Positions 9,375 to 18,477 of a DNA stretch of 39,424 bases are shown piece by piece (position 1 is the first letter of the stretch; the number at the start of each line of letters is the position of its first letter). Source of the DNA: an uncultured Blautia sp. (GTDB lineage Bacteria > Bacillota > Clostridia > Lachnospirales > Lachnospiraceae); NCBI GenBank assembly GCA_934394545.1, contig CAKRRG010000025.1, positions 1-39,424 on the forward strand, given 5' to 3'. The notes beneath the pieces were generated by a model. It ran no database searches. It saw nothing but the letters and a program-made list of their open reading frames with translations, and was not told the DNA's origin. Made by a program: the position numbers and the translations under genes.

Positions 9375-10790
9375 TTATTCCTGTCCGTTCCAGCAGTATG
9401 TACAAAGCTTACAAGGCTCAATATCAATAGATTTCTTCAGATCATCCAGACGATGATATTTCAGAGAAGTAAAATTCAACTCTTTGCGGATTTCTTCCAA
9501 CATCTCCTTATAATTAGTGGAATCCGGATTTGCATAATCCTGAAGGATTCTGTCAGACACATTGTCTCCCTCTCGTTTGGCGATCACCCGTCGTGTGATC
9601 AGATCCATCTCTGACTTAGAACGTGAAAAATTCAGGTATTTACATCCATATAAAAGGGGTGGACATGCCGGGCGGATATGTACCTCTTTCGCACCATTGT
9701 TATAAAGGAATTCTGTTGTCTCCCGAAGCTGGGTACCTCTTACGATAGAGTCATCAATCATCAGAAGGCTCTTATCTTTGATCAGCTTATGTACCGGGAT
9801 CAGCTTCATTCTGGCAATCAGGCTACGCTGGCTCTGCTGTGTAGGCATAAAGGATCTCGGCCAGGTAGGCGTATACTTAATGAACGGACGTGCAAAAGGT
9901 ACCCCGGAACGATTGGCGTAACCGATGGCATGTGCAATACCGGAATCCGGCACACCGGCAACAAGATCCGGATTAATTTCACCAGAATCTCTTCCAGCCA
10001 GGATATCTCCGCATTTATAACGCATTTCCTCTACGTTTACGCCCTCATAAGTAGAGGTCGGATAGCCATAATATACCCAGAGGAACGAACATATTCTCAT
10101 TTTATCTCCTGGTTTTTGCAATACCTGTGCGCCCTCAGGAGTAATAAAGTCAATCTCTCCAGGTCCTAATTCCTTCAAATCCTCATAGCCAAGATTAATA
10201 TAGGCATGGCTCTCAAAGGAAGCGCAGCATGCATCCTCTTTCTTTCCAATTACAAGAGGCGTTCTTCCATAACGGTCACGGGCTGCATAAATACCCTCTC
10301 CCGTCATCAGAAGAAGTGTCATGGAACCCTCGATCACCTCCTGGGCATATCGGATTCCCTCTACAATACTGTCCTTCTGGTTGATCAGTGCCGCTGTAAC
10401 CTCTGTTGGATTCACACTTCCACCACTCATTTCCAGAAAATGGGTGTGTCCATCACGGAAGCATTTCTCTACCAACGCCTCCATATTGTTAATCTTTCCT
10501 ACTGTAGTAATTGCAAAATTCCCCAAATGGGAACGCACCAGAAGGGGCTGCGGTTCATTATCAGAAATACATCCGATTCCAATATTCCCCTCCATCTCTG
10601 CCACATCCCTGTCAAACTTGGTACGGAAAGGCGAGTTCTCGATATTGTGGATCGCACGATTAAATCCACCGGATCTACTGTAAACAGCCATTCCTCCTCT
10701 TCTTGTTCCCAGATGGGAATGATAATCAATTCCAAAAAACAGATCCATTACACAATCAGACTTTGACGCAACACCAAAAATTCCACCCAT
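9375..10790 (-). CDS. Amidophosphoribosyltransferase-like protein with degenerate glutaminase domain
   Basis: The 471-residue product aligns over its whole length with PurF, the enzyme that makes phosphoribosylamine from PRPP and glutamine. The phosphoribosyltransferase half keeps the PRPP loop (SLLMIDDSIVRGTQ, 341-354) and GVPDSGIAHAIGYA. Cysteines near the PurF iron-sulfur ligand positions are also present (C234, C383, C463, C466). The N-terminal Ntn-hydrolase half is degenerate. Mature PurF begins with a catalytic Cys (CGxFG), but this protein begins MGGIFGV. The glutamine-site motif GHxRY is replaced by GIGCISD, and HNGN by VGKIN. It therefore probably cannot use glutamine. It may be ammonia-dependent, a regulator, or an enzyme for another PRPP reaction. 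AAGGAG overlaps the stop of fbp, 16 bases upstream, so the two genes are coupled. Confidence 0.88.
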   Translation of the reverse strand: MGGIFGVASKSDCVMDLFFGIDYHSHLGTRRGGMAVYSRSGGFNRAIHNIENSPFRTKFDRDVAEMEGNIGIGCISDNEPQPLLVRSHLGNFAITTVGKINNMEALVEKCFRDGHTHFLEMSGGSVNPTEVTAALINQKDSIVEGIRYAQEVIEGSMTLLLMTGEGIYAARDRYGRTPLVIGKKEDACCASFESHAYINLGYEDLKELGPGEIDFITPEGAQVLQKPGDKMRICSFLWVYYGYPTSTYEGVNVEEMRYKCGDILAGRDSGEINPDLVAGVPDSGIAHAIGYANRSGVPFARPFIKYTPTWPRSFMPTQQSQRSLIARMKLIPVHKLIKDKSLLMIDDSIVRGTQLRETTEFLYNNGAKEVHIRPACPPLLYGCKYLNFSRSKSEMDLITRRVIAKREGDNVSDRILQDYANPDSTNYKEMLEEIRKELNFTSLKYHRLDDLKKSIDIEPCKLCTYCWNGQE

Positions 10791-10805
10791 TTTTTCTTAG
10801 TCTCC

Positions 10806-12764
10806 TTATTTTTTCTCCTTTATAACGCCTTTTCTGTAGGCATCCAAAAGCTGTTTCAGCTCCTGAATTCGTTCCTTCAGTGCCTTACCGTTGTCTGTAT
10901 CCCCTACAAGGACGCGCCTTGGATTATAACGCACAGCTACACGGTTTGACACAATGTCCCTTTCGGTTGCCACTGCATCCTCAGCCGACGTAAAAGGCTC
11001 ATGGGCAGTCAGACTTAATCCGTAGGAACTGTATATCAGAGTATATCCGGCAATACCAGTCACATTCCGGTATGCCTCACAGAAACCACCGTCAATTACG
11101 ATCACCTTACCATTACATTTTATAGGATTCTCTCCCTCCAGCTGATGTACCGGCACGTGACCATTGATAATATGCCCTTCCTCCGGATCCAATCCGAATT
11201 CTTTCAGCATACGATCCACCACCTCTTCGTTTTCCCAGAGGTGATAGTAGGCATTCTTTTTCTCCTTGTGTGTCTCTTTATCCTTGATAAAATACCGCTC
11301 AAAGGTGGTCATTTTATCTTTTCCGTAAAGCGGAGAGTTCGGGCCTGCCCAGATGTACCATAGGATATCCTGGCTGGCCTTCTTCTCTTTTTCGTCTACT
11401 GTGAAAAATGCTTTTCTCACGTAGGCTTCCAGTTTATCATAAAGTGCCTTACCTTTACAAGTCTCACCGTAAATCTTAACTTCCTTAAAGGTTCCGTCTT
11501 CATTCAGAGGAATGCTTCCATGAAAAAGAAGGTTTCCATTATAGGTCTTATAAAGACCGCCCTTATCAAGCAGCAGCTGCATATGATTCTGAAGCTTCTC
11601 GCAGTTTCGAAATGCAGAAGTAAGCCGCTCGATGACCTCTTTTTCCCCAGGAGTCAGTTCATAAGGATGCTCCCAGTCAACCGTTGGGAATTGACAGTCC
11701 ATAAGCTTATATTCACTTCCATCTGCCAGCTGCACAGTCCCCTTCTCCGGATCAATGTGCTCCAGCATCCGCCGGTTCTCCATATGGAAATCCGGATGTT
11801 CTTTAGCAAGTGCCCCTTCCAGCTTAAACTGAATGATTGCAATGGCCTTATGCATTTTTCTGCTTAATTCTTTCTCAATGGCATTGTAGTTGGACGGATT
11901 TCCCTGTACCTCAAAGACCATGCAGGGATCCTCTCCATAAGCCTCCATGGCAAAAGCAGCAAGAGGCATCATATTAATACCGTATCCATCCTCCAGAATA
12001 TCCAGATTCCCATAACGGAGGCTGTTTCGTATTACGGTTGCCATACAGGCTGCCTGCCCTACAGCTGCTCCCATCCATACTACATCATGATTTCCCCACT
12101 GAATATCCAGGGAATGGTAATCCATCAGCCGGTCCATAATAAAATGGGGACCCGGACCTCGGTCAAAAATATCTCCCAGTACATGAAGATGATCCACAAC
12201 CAGTCGCTGGATCAGCTCTGCCAGGGCAATAATGAAATTCTCTGCCCTTCCTATATCAATGATCGTATCTACGATTGCATCATAATAAGCTTCTTTGTCC
12301 AGAACTTCTGCTTTCTCCGTGATCAACTCCTCGATCACATAAGCATAATCAGCAGGCAAAGCCTTACGGACCTTGGATCTTGTATATTTGGAGGCTGTGG
12401 TCTTGCATACCTCAATAAGACGATACAAGGTAATCTTGTACCAGTTCTCCATGTCCGTTTCCTGCTTCTTCACATAAGCGATTTTTTCCTTTGGATAGTA
12501 CACAAGAGTGGCCAGGGAACTCTTATCCTTATTACTTAAGGTATGTCCGAATACATCGTCTATTTTCTTACGCACTGCTCCGGAGCCGTTTCGAAGTACA
12601 TGCGAAAATGCCTCATACTCCCCATGGATATCAGAAAGAAAATGCTCGGTACCCTTGGGCAGATTCAAAATAGACTGAAGGTTGATGATTTCTGTAGAAG
12701 CTTTTCCAATGGTAGGGTAAAGCTCTGCCAAACGTTGTAAATAGCGCAATTCTTCTGTCTTCAT
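10806..12764 (-). CDS. fbp: Fructose-1,6-bisphosphatase, class III
   Basis: Gluconeogenic phosphatase that hydrolyses fructose 1,6-bisphosphate to fructose 6-phosphate. The 652-residue product is the Firmicutes-type class III enzyme (B. subtilis Fbp is of similar length). Metallophosphoesterase motifs are visible: LSDIHGEYEAF near the N-terminus, HVLGDIFDRGPGPH, WGNHDVVWMGAA and INGHVPVHQ. AGGAGG precedes the ATG. It lies 39 bases after polC and 15 bases before the purF-like gene, all on one strand, so it is probably co-transcribed with both. The pairing with a PRPP-binding protein is worth noting but has no established meaning. Confidence 0.97.
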   Translation of the reverse strand: MKTEELRYLQRLAELYPTIGKASTEIINLQSILNLPKGTEHFLSDIHGEYEAFSHVLRNGSGAVRKKIDDVFGHTLSNKDKSSLATLVYYPKEKIAYVKKQETDMENWYKITLYRLIEVCKTTASKYTRSKVRKALPADYAYVIEELITEKAEVLDKEAYYDAIVDTIIDIGRAENFIIALAELIQRLVVDHLHVLGDIFDRGPGPHFIMDRLMDYHSLDIQWGNHDVVWMGAAVGQAACMATVIRNSLRYGNLDILEDGYGINMMPLAAFAMEAYGEDPCMVFEVQGNPSNYNAIEKELSRKMHKAIAIIQFKLEGALAKEHPDFHMENRRMLEHIDPEKGTVQLADGSEYKLMDCQFPTVDWEHPYELTPGEKEVIERLTSAFRNCEKLQNHMQLLLDKGGLYKTYNGNLLFHGSIPLNEDGTFKEVKIYGETCKGKALYDKLEAYVRKAFFTVDEKEKKASQDILWYIWAGPNSPLYGKDKMTTFERYFIKDKETHKEKKNAYYHLWENEEVVDRMLKEFGLDPEEGHIINGHVPVHQLEGENPIKCNGKVIVIDGGFCEAYRNVTGIAGYTLIYSSYGLSLTAHEPFTSAEDAVATERDIVSNRVAVRYNPRRVLVGDTDNGKALKERIQELKQLLDAYRKGVIKEKK

Positions 12765-12803
12765 GTAACCTCCTGTAATGAATGACTATCATATTTTTCT
12801 TCA

Positions 12804-15800
12804 TTATCCCGCATTCGTTGAGAAATCAAACAGGGAAATCTGGTTAGACTGAGGGATATCACCAAACAATCCCAGCTTATCCATCAGATCGATCACCGTC
12901 TTGCTGACCTTTGTCCTGTCACGGAAATCATCCTTAGACAGAAATCTTCCCTGCACAGCGGCATCCACCACAGCATCGGCCGCCTTATCACCAAGACCTT
13001 CTATAGAATCAATGGAGGGCATCAGCTTTCCCTCTATAATCTGAAAACGATGAGCCTTTGCCCGGTAAATGTCAATCGGCATAAAGTCATAGCCTCTTGC
13101 GTACATCTCCTGGACAATACGCATATCCTTCAGAGTATCCTGCTCCTTCTTAGATGCCGAATCCCCCTTCTTACGAATCTCAGCCATATAAAACTCCAGC
13201 TTTTCTTTTCCCATGCACATCAGCTCATAGGAAAAAGCAGTAGCACGGATACTGAAATATGCACCGTAATAAGCCAATGGCTGAAATACCTTAAACCAGG
13301 CAATTCGATAAGCCATCATAACGTAAGCTGCTGCATGGGCCTTGGGGAACATATATTTAATCTTCTTACAAGACCAGATATACCAGTCCGGAACACCGTG
13401 TTCCTTCATGGTGGTGATCCACTCATCGCGGAGACCTTTTCCCTTACGGACGCTCTCCATGATCGTAAACGCAAGACCACTCTCCACTCCCTGACCGATC
13501 AGATAGATCATAATATCATCTCGGGTACAGATTGCTGTAGAAATGGTCGCCTTCCCTTCTTCGATCAGGGTCTGGGCATTTCCAAGCCATACATCCGTAC
13601 CATGTGACAGTCCGGCAATACGGACCAGATCCGAAAAATATTTGGGCTTGGTATCCACAAGCATCTGCATGGCAAAATCAGTACCAAACTCCGGAATCCC
13701 CAGACAGCCGAGCTTACAGCCACCGATATCCTTAGGCTCAATTCCAAGAGCCTCTGTACTTGCAAAAAGTGACATAACCGCCTTATCGTCAAGCGGAACC
13801 TCTCTTGCATTCAGGTTTGTCATATCCTCAAGGGTACGGATCATGGTGGGATCATCGTGTCCCAGAATATCCAGTTTCAAAAGGTTTCCATCAATAGAAT
13901 GATAATCAAAATGGGTAGTGATAAATCCACTGCTGGAATCATTGGCCGGATACTGGACAGGAGTAAATTTCTCAATTTCTTCTCCCATGGGAAGTACGAT
14001 GATTCCTCCCGGATGCTGTCCGGTACTTCGTCTGATACCGGTACAGCCCTGTACAATGCGATTGATTTCACAGGAACGCTTATGCTGTCCCCGCTCTTCG
14101 AAATAATTCTTCACATATCCGAATGCGGTCTTATCCGCAAGAGTACCGATGGTTCCTGCCTTAAAGGTCTGGCCTTTTCCGAAGATAACCTCTGTATAAT
14201 GATGGGCATTAGACTGATATTCTCCTGAGAAATTCAGGTCAATATCAGGCTCTTTGTCTCCCTTAAACCCAAGGAAGGTCTCGAAAGGTATATCAAAGCC
14301 CTGTTTGGTCATTTTCGTACCACATTTCGGACAGATACGGTCTGGCATATCACATCCTGCCATACCGGCAAAAGCTTTGATTTCCGGAGAATCAAAGTCA
14401 CTGTACTTGCATTCCGGATTGGGGCACAGATAGTGGGGAGGCAAAGGATTTACCTCCGTAATACCAGACATAGTAGCTGCAAGAGAGGAGCCAACAGACC
14501 CTCTTGAACCAACCAGATAGCCATCTGCATTTGACTTCCACACCAGTTTCTGGGCAATGATATACATAACTGCATATCCGTTGGAAATAATGGAGTTCAG
14601 TTCTTTATCCAAGCGGTCCTCCACGATTTTCGGAAGCACTTCCCCATACATTTCATGGGCTTTCTGGAAACACATATCCTTAAGATCCTGGTCAGAATTC
14701 TCAATGACCGGTGGATATTTATCCGGATGGATAGGAGACATTTTCTCTATCATATCCGCAATCTTCACTGTATTTGTAATTACCACTTCCTCAGCCTTTT
14801 CGCTTCCAAGATAGGAAAATTCTTCCAGCATTTCCTCCGTAGTGCGCAGATAAAGAGGGGCCTGGTCATCTGCATCTTTAAAGCCGCTTCCTGCCATAAT
14901 GATACGGCGGTAGATTTCATCCTGAGGATCCATAAAATGAACATCACAGGTAGCAACTACAGGCTTGTGAAACTGCTCACCCAGCTTTACGATTTTCTTA
15001 TTGATCTCGATCAAATCCTCATTGGAATGAATGGTATCATTTTTTTCATCCTCGATCATGAACTTGTTATTCCCAAGAGGCTGGATTTCCAGATAATCAT
15101 AAAAGCTTACCAGTCTTGCAATCTCCTGCTCTGGTGCATTCCGAAGCAGAGCCTGATATAATTCCCCTGCCTCACAGGCGCTTCCAATAAGAAGTCCCTC
15201 TCTGTGGGCTTCAAATACACTCTTGGGGACACGTGGCCTGTGATTAAAATATTTGATATGAGACTGACTTACCAGCTTATACAAATTAATACGGCCGGTC
15301 TCATTCCGCATGAAAATAACCGCATGATAGGTAGGCAGCTTCTTGATTGTGTCAGGGGAAATCTTTCCCTGCTCATTTAACTGGTCAACATCTGTAATAT
15401 CTCTTTCCCTGCACATGCCAACAAATTTTTCAAAAATACGGGCAGTACACTCCGCATCGTCCACAGCGCGATGGTGATGGTCCAGGGAAACGCCCACTGC
15501 CTTGGCTACTGTATCCAGCTTGAAACGGTTCAGCGCCGGCAGAAGGAATCTTGCCATGCCAACTGTATCTACATAGGTAAAATCATTGGGAATACCCATG
15601 CGGTTACAGTTTTCTATAATAAAGCTCATATCAAAATCCGCGTTGTGAGCCACCATTGTGGCTCCCTCACAAAACTTCAGAAATTCCGGTAATATTTCTT
15701 CAATCGGACGGGCATCCATAACCATACTGTCGTTGATGCTTGTCAGCTGCTCAATTCGGAACGGGATTGGAACCTGGGGATTGACAAATGTGGAAAAACG

Positions 15801-17321
15801 ATCTGTAATTTTTCCATGTTCCACCAGTACAGCACCAATTTCGATAATTTTGCAGGTAAGAGGTGAAAATCCGGTAGTCTCTATATCAAAAACAACAAAT
15901 CTTCCATCCAGGGACTGCCCTCTTGGATTGGTAACCATACCTTTTAAATCATCTACCAGATAAGCCTCCATTCCATAGAGCACTTTAAAATCAGAATCCT
16001 TTGGCACACAGCCTCCCCATGCATCAAAGCAATGATTTGCCTCTGGGAAAGCCTGTACCACACCATGATCTGTAATTGCAATAGCAGGATGCCCCCACTC
16101 ATAAGCACGTTTTACAAGAGCCTTCGCCTCTGTTACCCCGTCCATGTCACTCATTTTGGTGTGGCAGTGAAGTTCCACACGTTTCTGGGGACTGGTGTCT
16201 ACTCGGAAGCTGCGAAAATCAGATATCTTTTTGATTCCGGAAATAGCGCCAATGGTCAACTCACCATCAAAACGGTCAATAGAGGTGACGCCCTTGATTT
16301 TCAGAAAAGCCCCCTTCTTCACATGCTCCTTGATTTCCGGCACTTGCTCATTGCGCAGAAACATCTTAACTGTAATAGAGTCTGTAAAATCAGTAACAGG
16401 AAAAATCAGGATTGTTTTTTCATTTCGAATCTCACGAGCCTCCAGATCCATAACCTGGCAGCGGATGACAACTTCGCCCATCTCCTGTACAATACTCTCC
16501 AACGGAATCGGCTCGTCCTCAAAGTCCCTTCCATAAATAACATCCGGGTTTGGGTCCTTTCGATATCCACCACGGAAATCGCCCCATTTTCCTTTCTTTT
16601 CGAAAGACTTTTTCTCGAAGGGCTTCTTTTCCCTGGAAGCATCTGCCTTCTTCTCCTGGCTTGCAGCAGGCTTGGAAGCAGTCTCTTTTTTCTTCTCTTC
16701 TGCTAAGGGAGCTGGTGCTGCACCTTCTCCTTCTGCAGAAAGCCGGGCATGCTTTAGTACATTTGCAACCTCCTGACGGATCTGGATTGCCGCATTCTTA
16801 CGGTATCTGCTCTCCTCACTCTGCACATAATCCAAAGAAACCTTCAGATTCATTCCGCAGCGTTCACAGAATACCTTGTGCAGATACTCTACAAGCACCT
16901 CACTTTTCTGTCTGGAAATCACGGAATCAGGAAGTACCATGTTCAGGCAGTCCTCCTCTGGAAATGTAATCTGCGCCTGTTTAAACAGATTGTATTCCAG
17001 CATATTATAATTACGAAGTTCCAATTCCATACTGGAGCGGTAGGTATCCAGAAAATTCTTTGGCGTGTACTGTCTGGACAAATGAAACTTCTCAATTACC
17101 TTTACGGTTACCTCAAGTCCCGGAAAACACTGTCTCTCGATCTGCTCTTCCAGATTGAAAATATGCTTTTTGTGGATCCAACGGTCACTTTTCAGATAAA
17201 CACGGACACATGTTTTTGCCGAATTACAGGCTACCTTTGTGACAATTACAGATTCCAGAAGTTCACTTAATTCATGTTTCAGTTTTAGATTTGGAAATAC
17301 GTCAAAAAATTCTTTCTCCAT
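12804..17321 (-). CDS. polC: DNA polymerase III alpha subunit PolC (Gram-positive type)
   Basis: Replicative polymerase of low-GC Gram-positives, with built-in proofreading. The 1505-residue product has an N-terminal domain, a Lys/Glu/Ala-rich linker (about 205-250), an OB fold, a split PHP domain (VELHCHTKMSDMDG), and an inserted DEDD exonuclease (FVVFDIETTGFSPL, HNADFDMSF). A zinc-binding cysteine set follows (CPNPEC, CPKCGTKM), and the polymerase active site is EPDIDLNFSGEYQ. It is somewhat longer than B. subtilis PolC (about 1437), mainly because of the linker. The start lies 4 bases after the ispG stop codon and has no clear Shine-Dalgarno sequence, so translation is probably coupled to ispG. 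Confidence 0.98.
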   Translation of the reverse strand: MEKEFFDVFPNLKLKHELSELLESVIVTKVACNSAKTCVRVYLKSDRWIHKKHIFNLEEQIERQCFPGLEVTVKVIEKFHLSRQYTPKNFLDTYRSSMELELRNYNMLEYNLFKQAQITFPEEDCLNMVLPDSVISRQKSEVLVEYLHKVFCERCGMNLKVSLDYVQSEESRYRKNAAIQIRQEVANVLKHARLSAEGEGAAPAPLAEEKKKETASKPAASQEKKADASREKKPFEKKSFEKKGKWGDFRGGYRKDPNPDVIYGRDFEDEPIPLESIVQEMGEVVIRCQVMDLEAREIRNEKTILIFPVTDFTDSITVKMFLRNEQVPEIKEHVKKGAFLKIKGVTSIDRFDGELTIGAISGIKKISDFRSFRVDTSPQKRVELHCHTKMSDMDGVTEAKALVKRAYEWGHPAIAITDHGVVQAFPEANHCFDAWGGCVPKDSDFKVLYGMEAYLVDDLKGMVTNPRGQSLDGRFVVFDIETTGFSPLTCKIIEIGAVLVEHGKITDRFSTFVNPQVPIPFRIEQLTSINDSMVMDARPIEEILPEFLKFCEGATMVAHNADFDMSFIIENCNRMGIPNDFTYVDTVGMARFLLPALNRFKLDTVAKAVGVSLDHHHRAVDDAECTARIFEKFVGMCRERDITDVDQLNEQGKISPDTIKKLPTYHAVIFMRNETGRINLYKLVSQSHIKYFNHRPRVPKSVFEAHREGLLIGSACEAGELYQALLRNAPEQEIARLVSFYDYLEIQPLGNNKFMIEDEKNDTIHSNEDLIEINKKIVKLGEQFHKPVVATCDVHFMDPQDEIYRRIIMAGSGFKDADDQAPLYLRTTEEMLEEFSYLGSEKAEEVVITNTVKIADMIEKMSPIHPDKYPPVIENSDQDLKDMCFQKAHEMYGEVLPKIVEDRLDKELNSIISNGYAVMYIIAQKLVWKSNADGYLVGSRGSVGSSLAATMSGITEVNPLPPHYLCPNPECKYSDFDSPEIKAFAGMAGCDMPDRICPKCGTKMTKQGFDIPFETFLGFKGDKEPDIDLNFSGEYQSNAHHYTEVIFGKGQTFKAGTIGTLADKTAFGYVKNYFEERGQHKRSCEINRIVQGCTGIRRSTGQHPGGIIVLPMGEEIEKFTPVQYPANDSSSGFITTHFDYHSIDGNLLKLDILGHDDPTMIRTLEDMTNLNAREVPLDDKAVMSLFASTEALGIEPKDIGGCKLGCLGIPEFGTDFAMQMLVDTKPKYFSDLVRIAGLSHGTDVWLGNAQTLIEEGKATISTAICTRDDIMIYLIGQGVESGLAFTIMESVRKGKGLRDEWITTMKEHGVPDWYIWSCKKIKYMFPKAHAAAYVMMAYRIAWFKVFQPLAYYGAYFSIRATAFSYELMCMGKEKLEFYMAEIRKKGDSASKKEQDTLKDMRIVQEMYARGYDFMPIDIYRAKAHRFQIIEGKLMPSIDSIEGLGDKAADAVVDAAVQGRFLSKDDFRDRTKVSKTVIDLMDKLGLFGDIPQSNQISLFDFSTNAG

Positions 17322-17325
17322 GTGA

Positions 17326-18381
17326 TCAGTTGTCCCAATTCATCAATTCTTCCCGTAACGTATCCAGAAGCTGGTCTTCCGGAACTTTCTTTACGATTTC
17401 TCCGCCTTTGATCAAAAGTCCTACGCCTACACCGCCGGCAATTCCAATATCCGCTTCCTTCGCTTCCCCCGGACCATTTACCACGCAGCCCATAACCGCA
17501 ACTTTAATATCCAAGGGAATATCCTGCACCATAGTTTCTACTTTATTTGCAAGACCGATCAGGTCAATCTGGGTACGTCCACAGGTGGGACATGACACTA
17601 CTTCCACGCCTCCCTTGCGAAGTCCAAGCGTTTTCAGAATACGCTTGGCAGATTTTATCTCTTCCAGAGGCGCACCGGTCAAAGAGACACGGATCGTATC
17701 ACCAATTCCCTGATATAAAATAATGCCAAGGCCTACAGCAGATTTAATGTTTCCGGAATAAAGGGTTCCTGCCTCAGTAATCCCAACATGAAGAGGATAA
17801 TCGGTCTGTCTTGCGATCATCTCATGTGCCCTTGCACACATCATAACATCAGAGGACTTAATACTGATCACCAGGTTGTCATAACCAAGTTCTTCAATAA
17901 TATGTACTTTATCAAGAGCGCTCTCTACCAGTCCCTCGGCGGTAACCCCATGATATTTCTCAACCAGCTCTTTCTCAAGGGAGCCACTGTTTACTCCTAC
18001 ACGAATCGGAATATTCCGCTCCTTTGCCACATCCACAACTGCCTTAATACGCTCTATGCTTCCAATATTTCCGGGATTGATCCGAATCTTGTCTGCCCCG
18101 TTTTCCATTGCTGCAATAGCAAGGCGGTAATCAAAATGAATGTCTGCTACCAGCGGAATATGAATCTGCTTCTTGATCTCCTTCAATGCTTCTGCAGCTT
18201 CCATAGTCGGAACCGCACAACGGATAATCTCACAGCCAGCTGCCTCCAGGGCCAGAATCTGCTCTACCGTTGCCTGTACATCTTCTGTTTTTGTATTCGT
18301 CATGGACTGGATCAGAACAGGATTTCCTCCTCCGATTTTCTTATTTCCTATCTGAATTACTTTGGTATGGTCTCTGTACAT
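17326..18381 (-). CDS. ispG: 4-hydroxy-3-methylbut-2-enyl diphosphate synthase (IspG/GcpE)
   Basis: Penultimate step of the MEP isoprenoid pathway: an iron-sulfur enzyme that converts the cyclic diphosphate MEcPP to HMBPP. The product has the TIM barrel (VLIQSMTNTKTEDV, VADIHFDYRLA, DKIRINPGNIGS) and the C-terminal cluster motif with CPTCGRTQ and CVVNGPGEAKEAD, which supply the three cysteines and glutamate for the 4Fe-4S cluster. An ATG at 18459 would add 26 unrelated residues. The ATG at 18381 follows GGAGGAG with ideal spacing and gives 351 residues, the normal length. It is followed directly by polC. No convincing promoter is visible in the short gap after the telA terminator, so expression may depend on a weak promoter or on read-through. 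Confidence 0.97.
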   Translation of the reverse strand: MYRDHTKVIQIGNKKIGGGNPVLIQSMTNTKTEDVQATVEQILALEAAGCEIIRCAVPTMEAAEALKEIKKQIHIPLVADIHFDYRLAIAAMENGADKIRINPGNIGSIERIKAVVDVAKERNIPIRVGVNSGSLEKELVEKYHGVTAEGLVESALDKVHIIEELGYDNLVISIKSSDVMMCARAHEMIARQTDYPLHVGITEAGTLYSGNIKSAVGLGIILYQGIGDTIRVSLTGAPLEEIKSAKRILKTLGLRKGGVEVVSCPTCGRTQIDLIGLANKVETMVQDIPLDIKVAVMGCVVNGPGEAKEADIGIAGGVGVGLLIKGGEIVKKVPEDQLLDTLREELMNWDN

Positions 18382-18431
18382 ACAAAACTCCTCCAATATA
18401 TCGTTATCAGAACTATTTTCTATGAAAAGGG

Positions 18432-18457
18432 AACAAAAGGGATGTCTCTGACATCCC
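18432..18457 (-). terminator. Terminator of xpaC-telA
   Basis: A perfect 8-base stem GGGATGTC/GACATCCC with a 3-base loop (18439-18457) is followed on the minus strand by TTTTGTT. It separates telA from ispG. Confidence 0.75.
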
Positions 18458-18477
18458 ATGCCCCTTTATGTCTGTTT

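Noticed and set aside
16559..16710. Lys/Glu-rich low-complexity segment in polC as a sign of frameshift or insertion
   Set aside because: The frame is intact on both sides, and charged linkers ahead of the OB/PHP region vary widely among PolC proteins.
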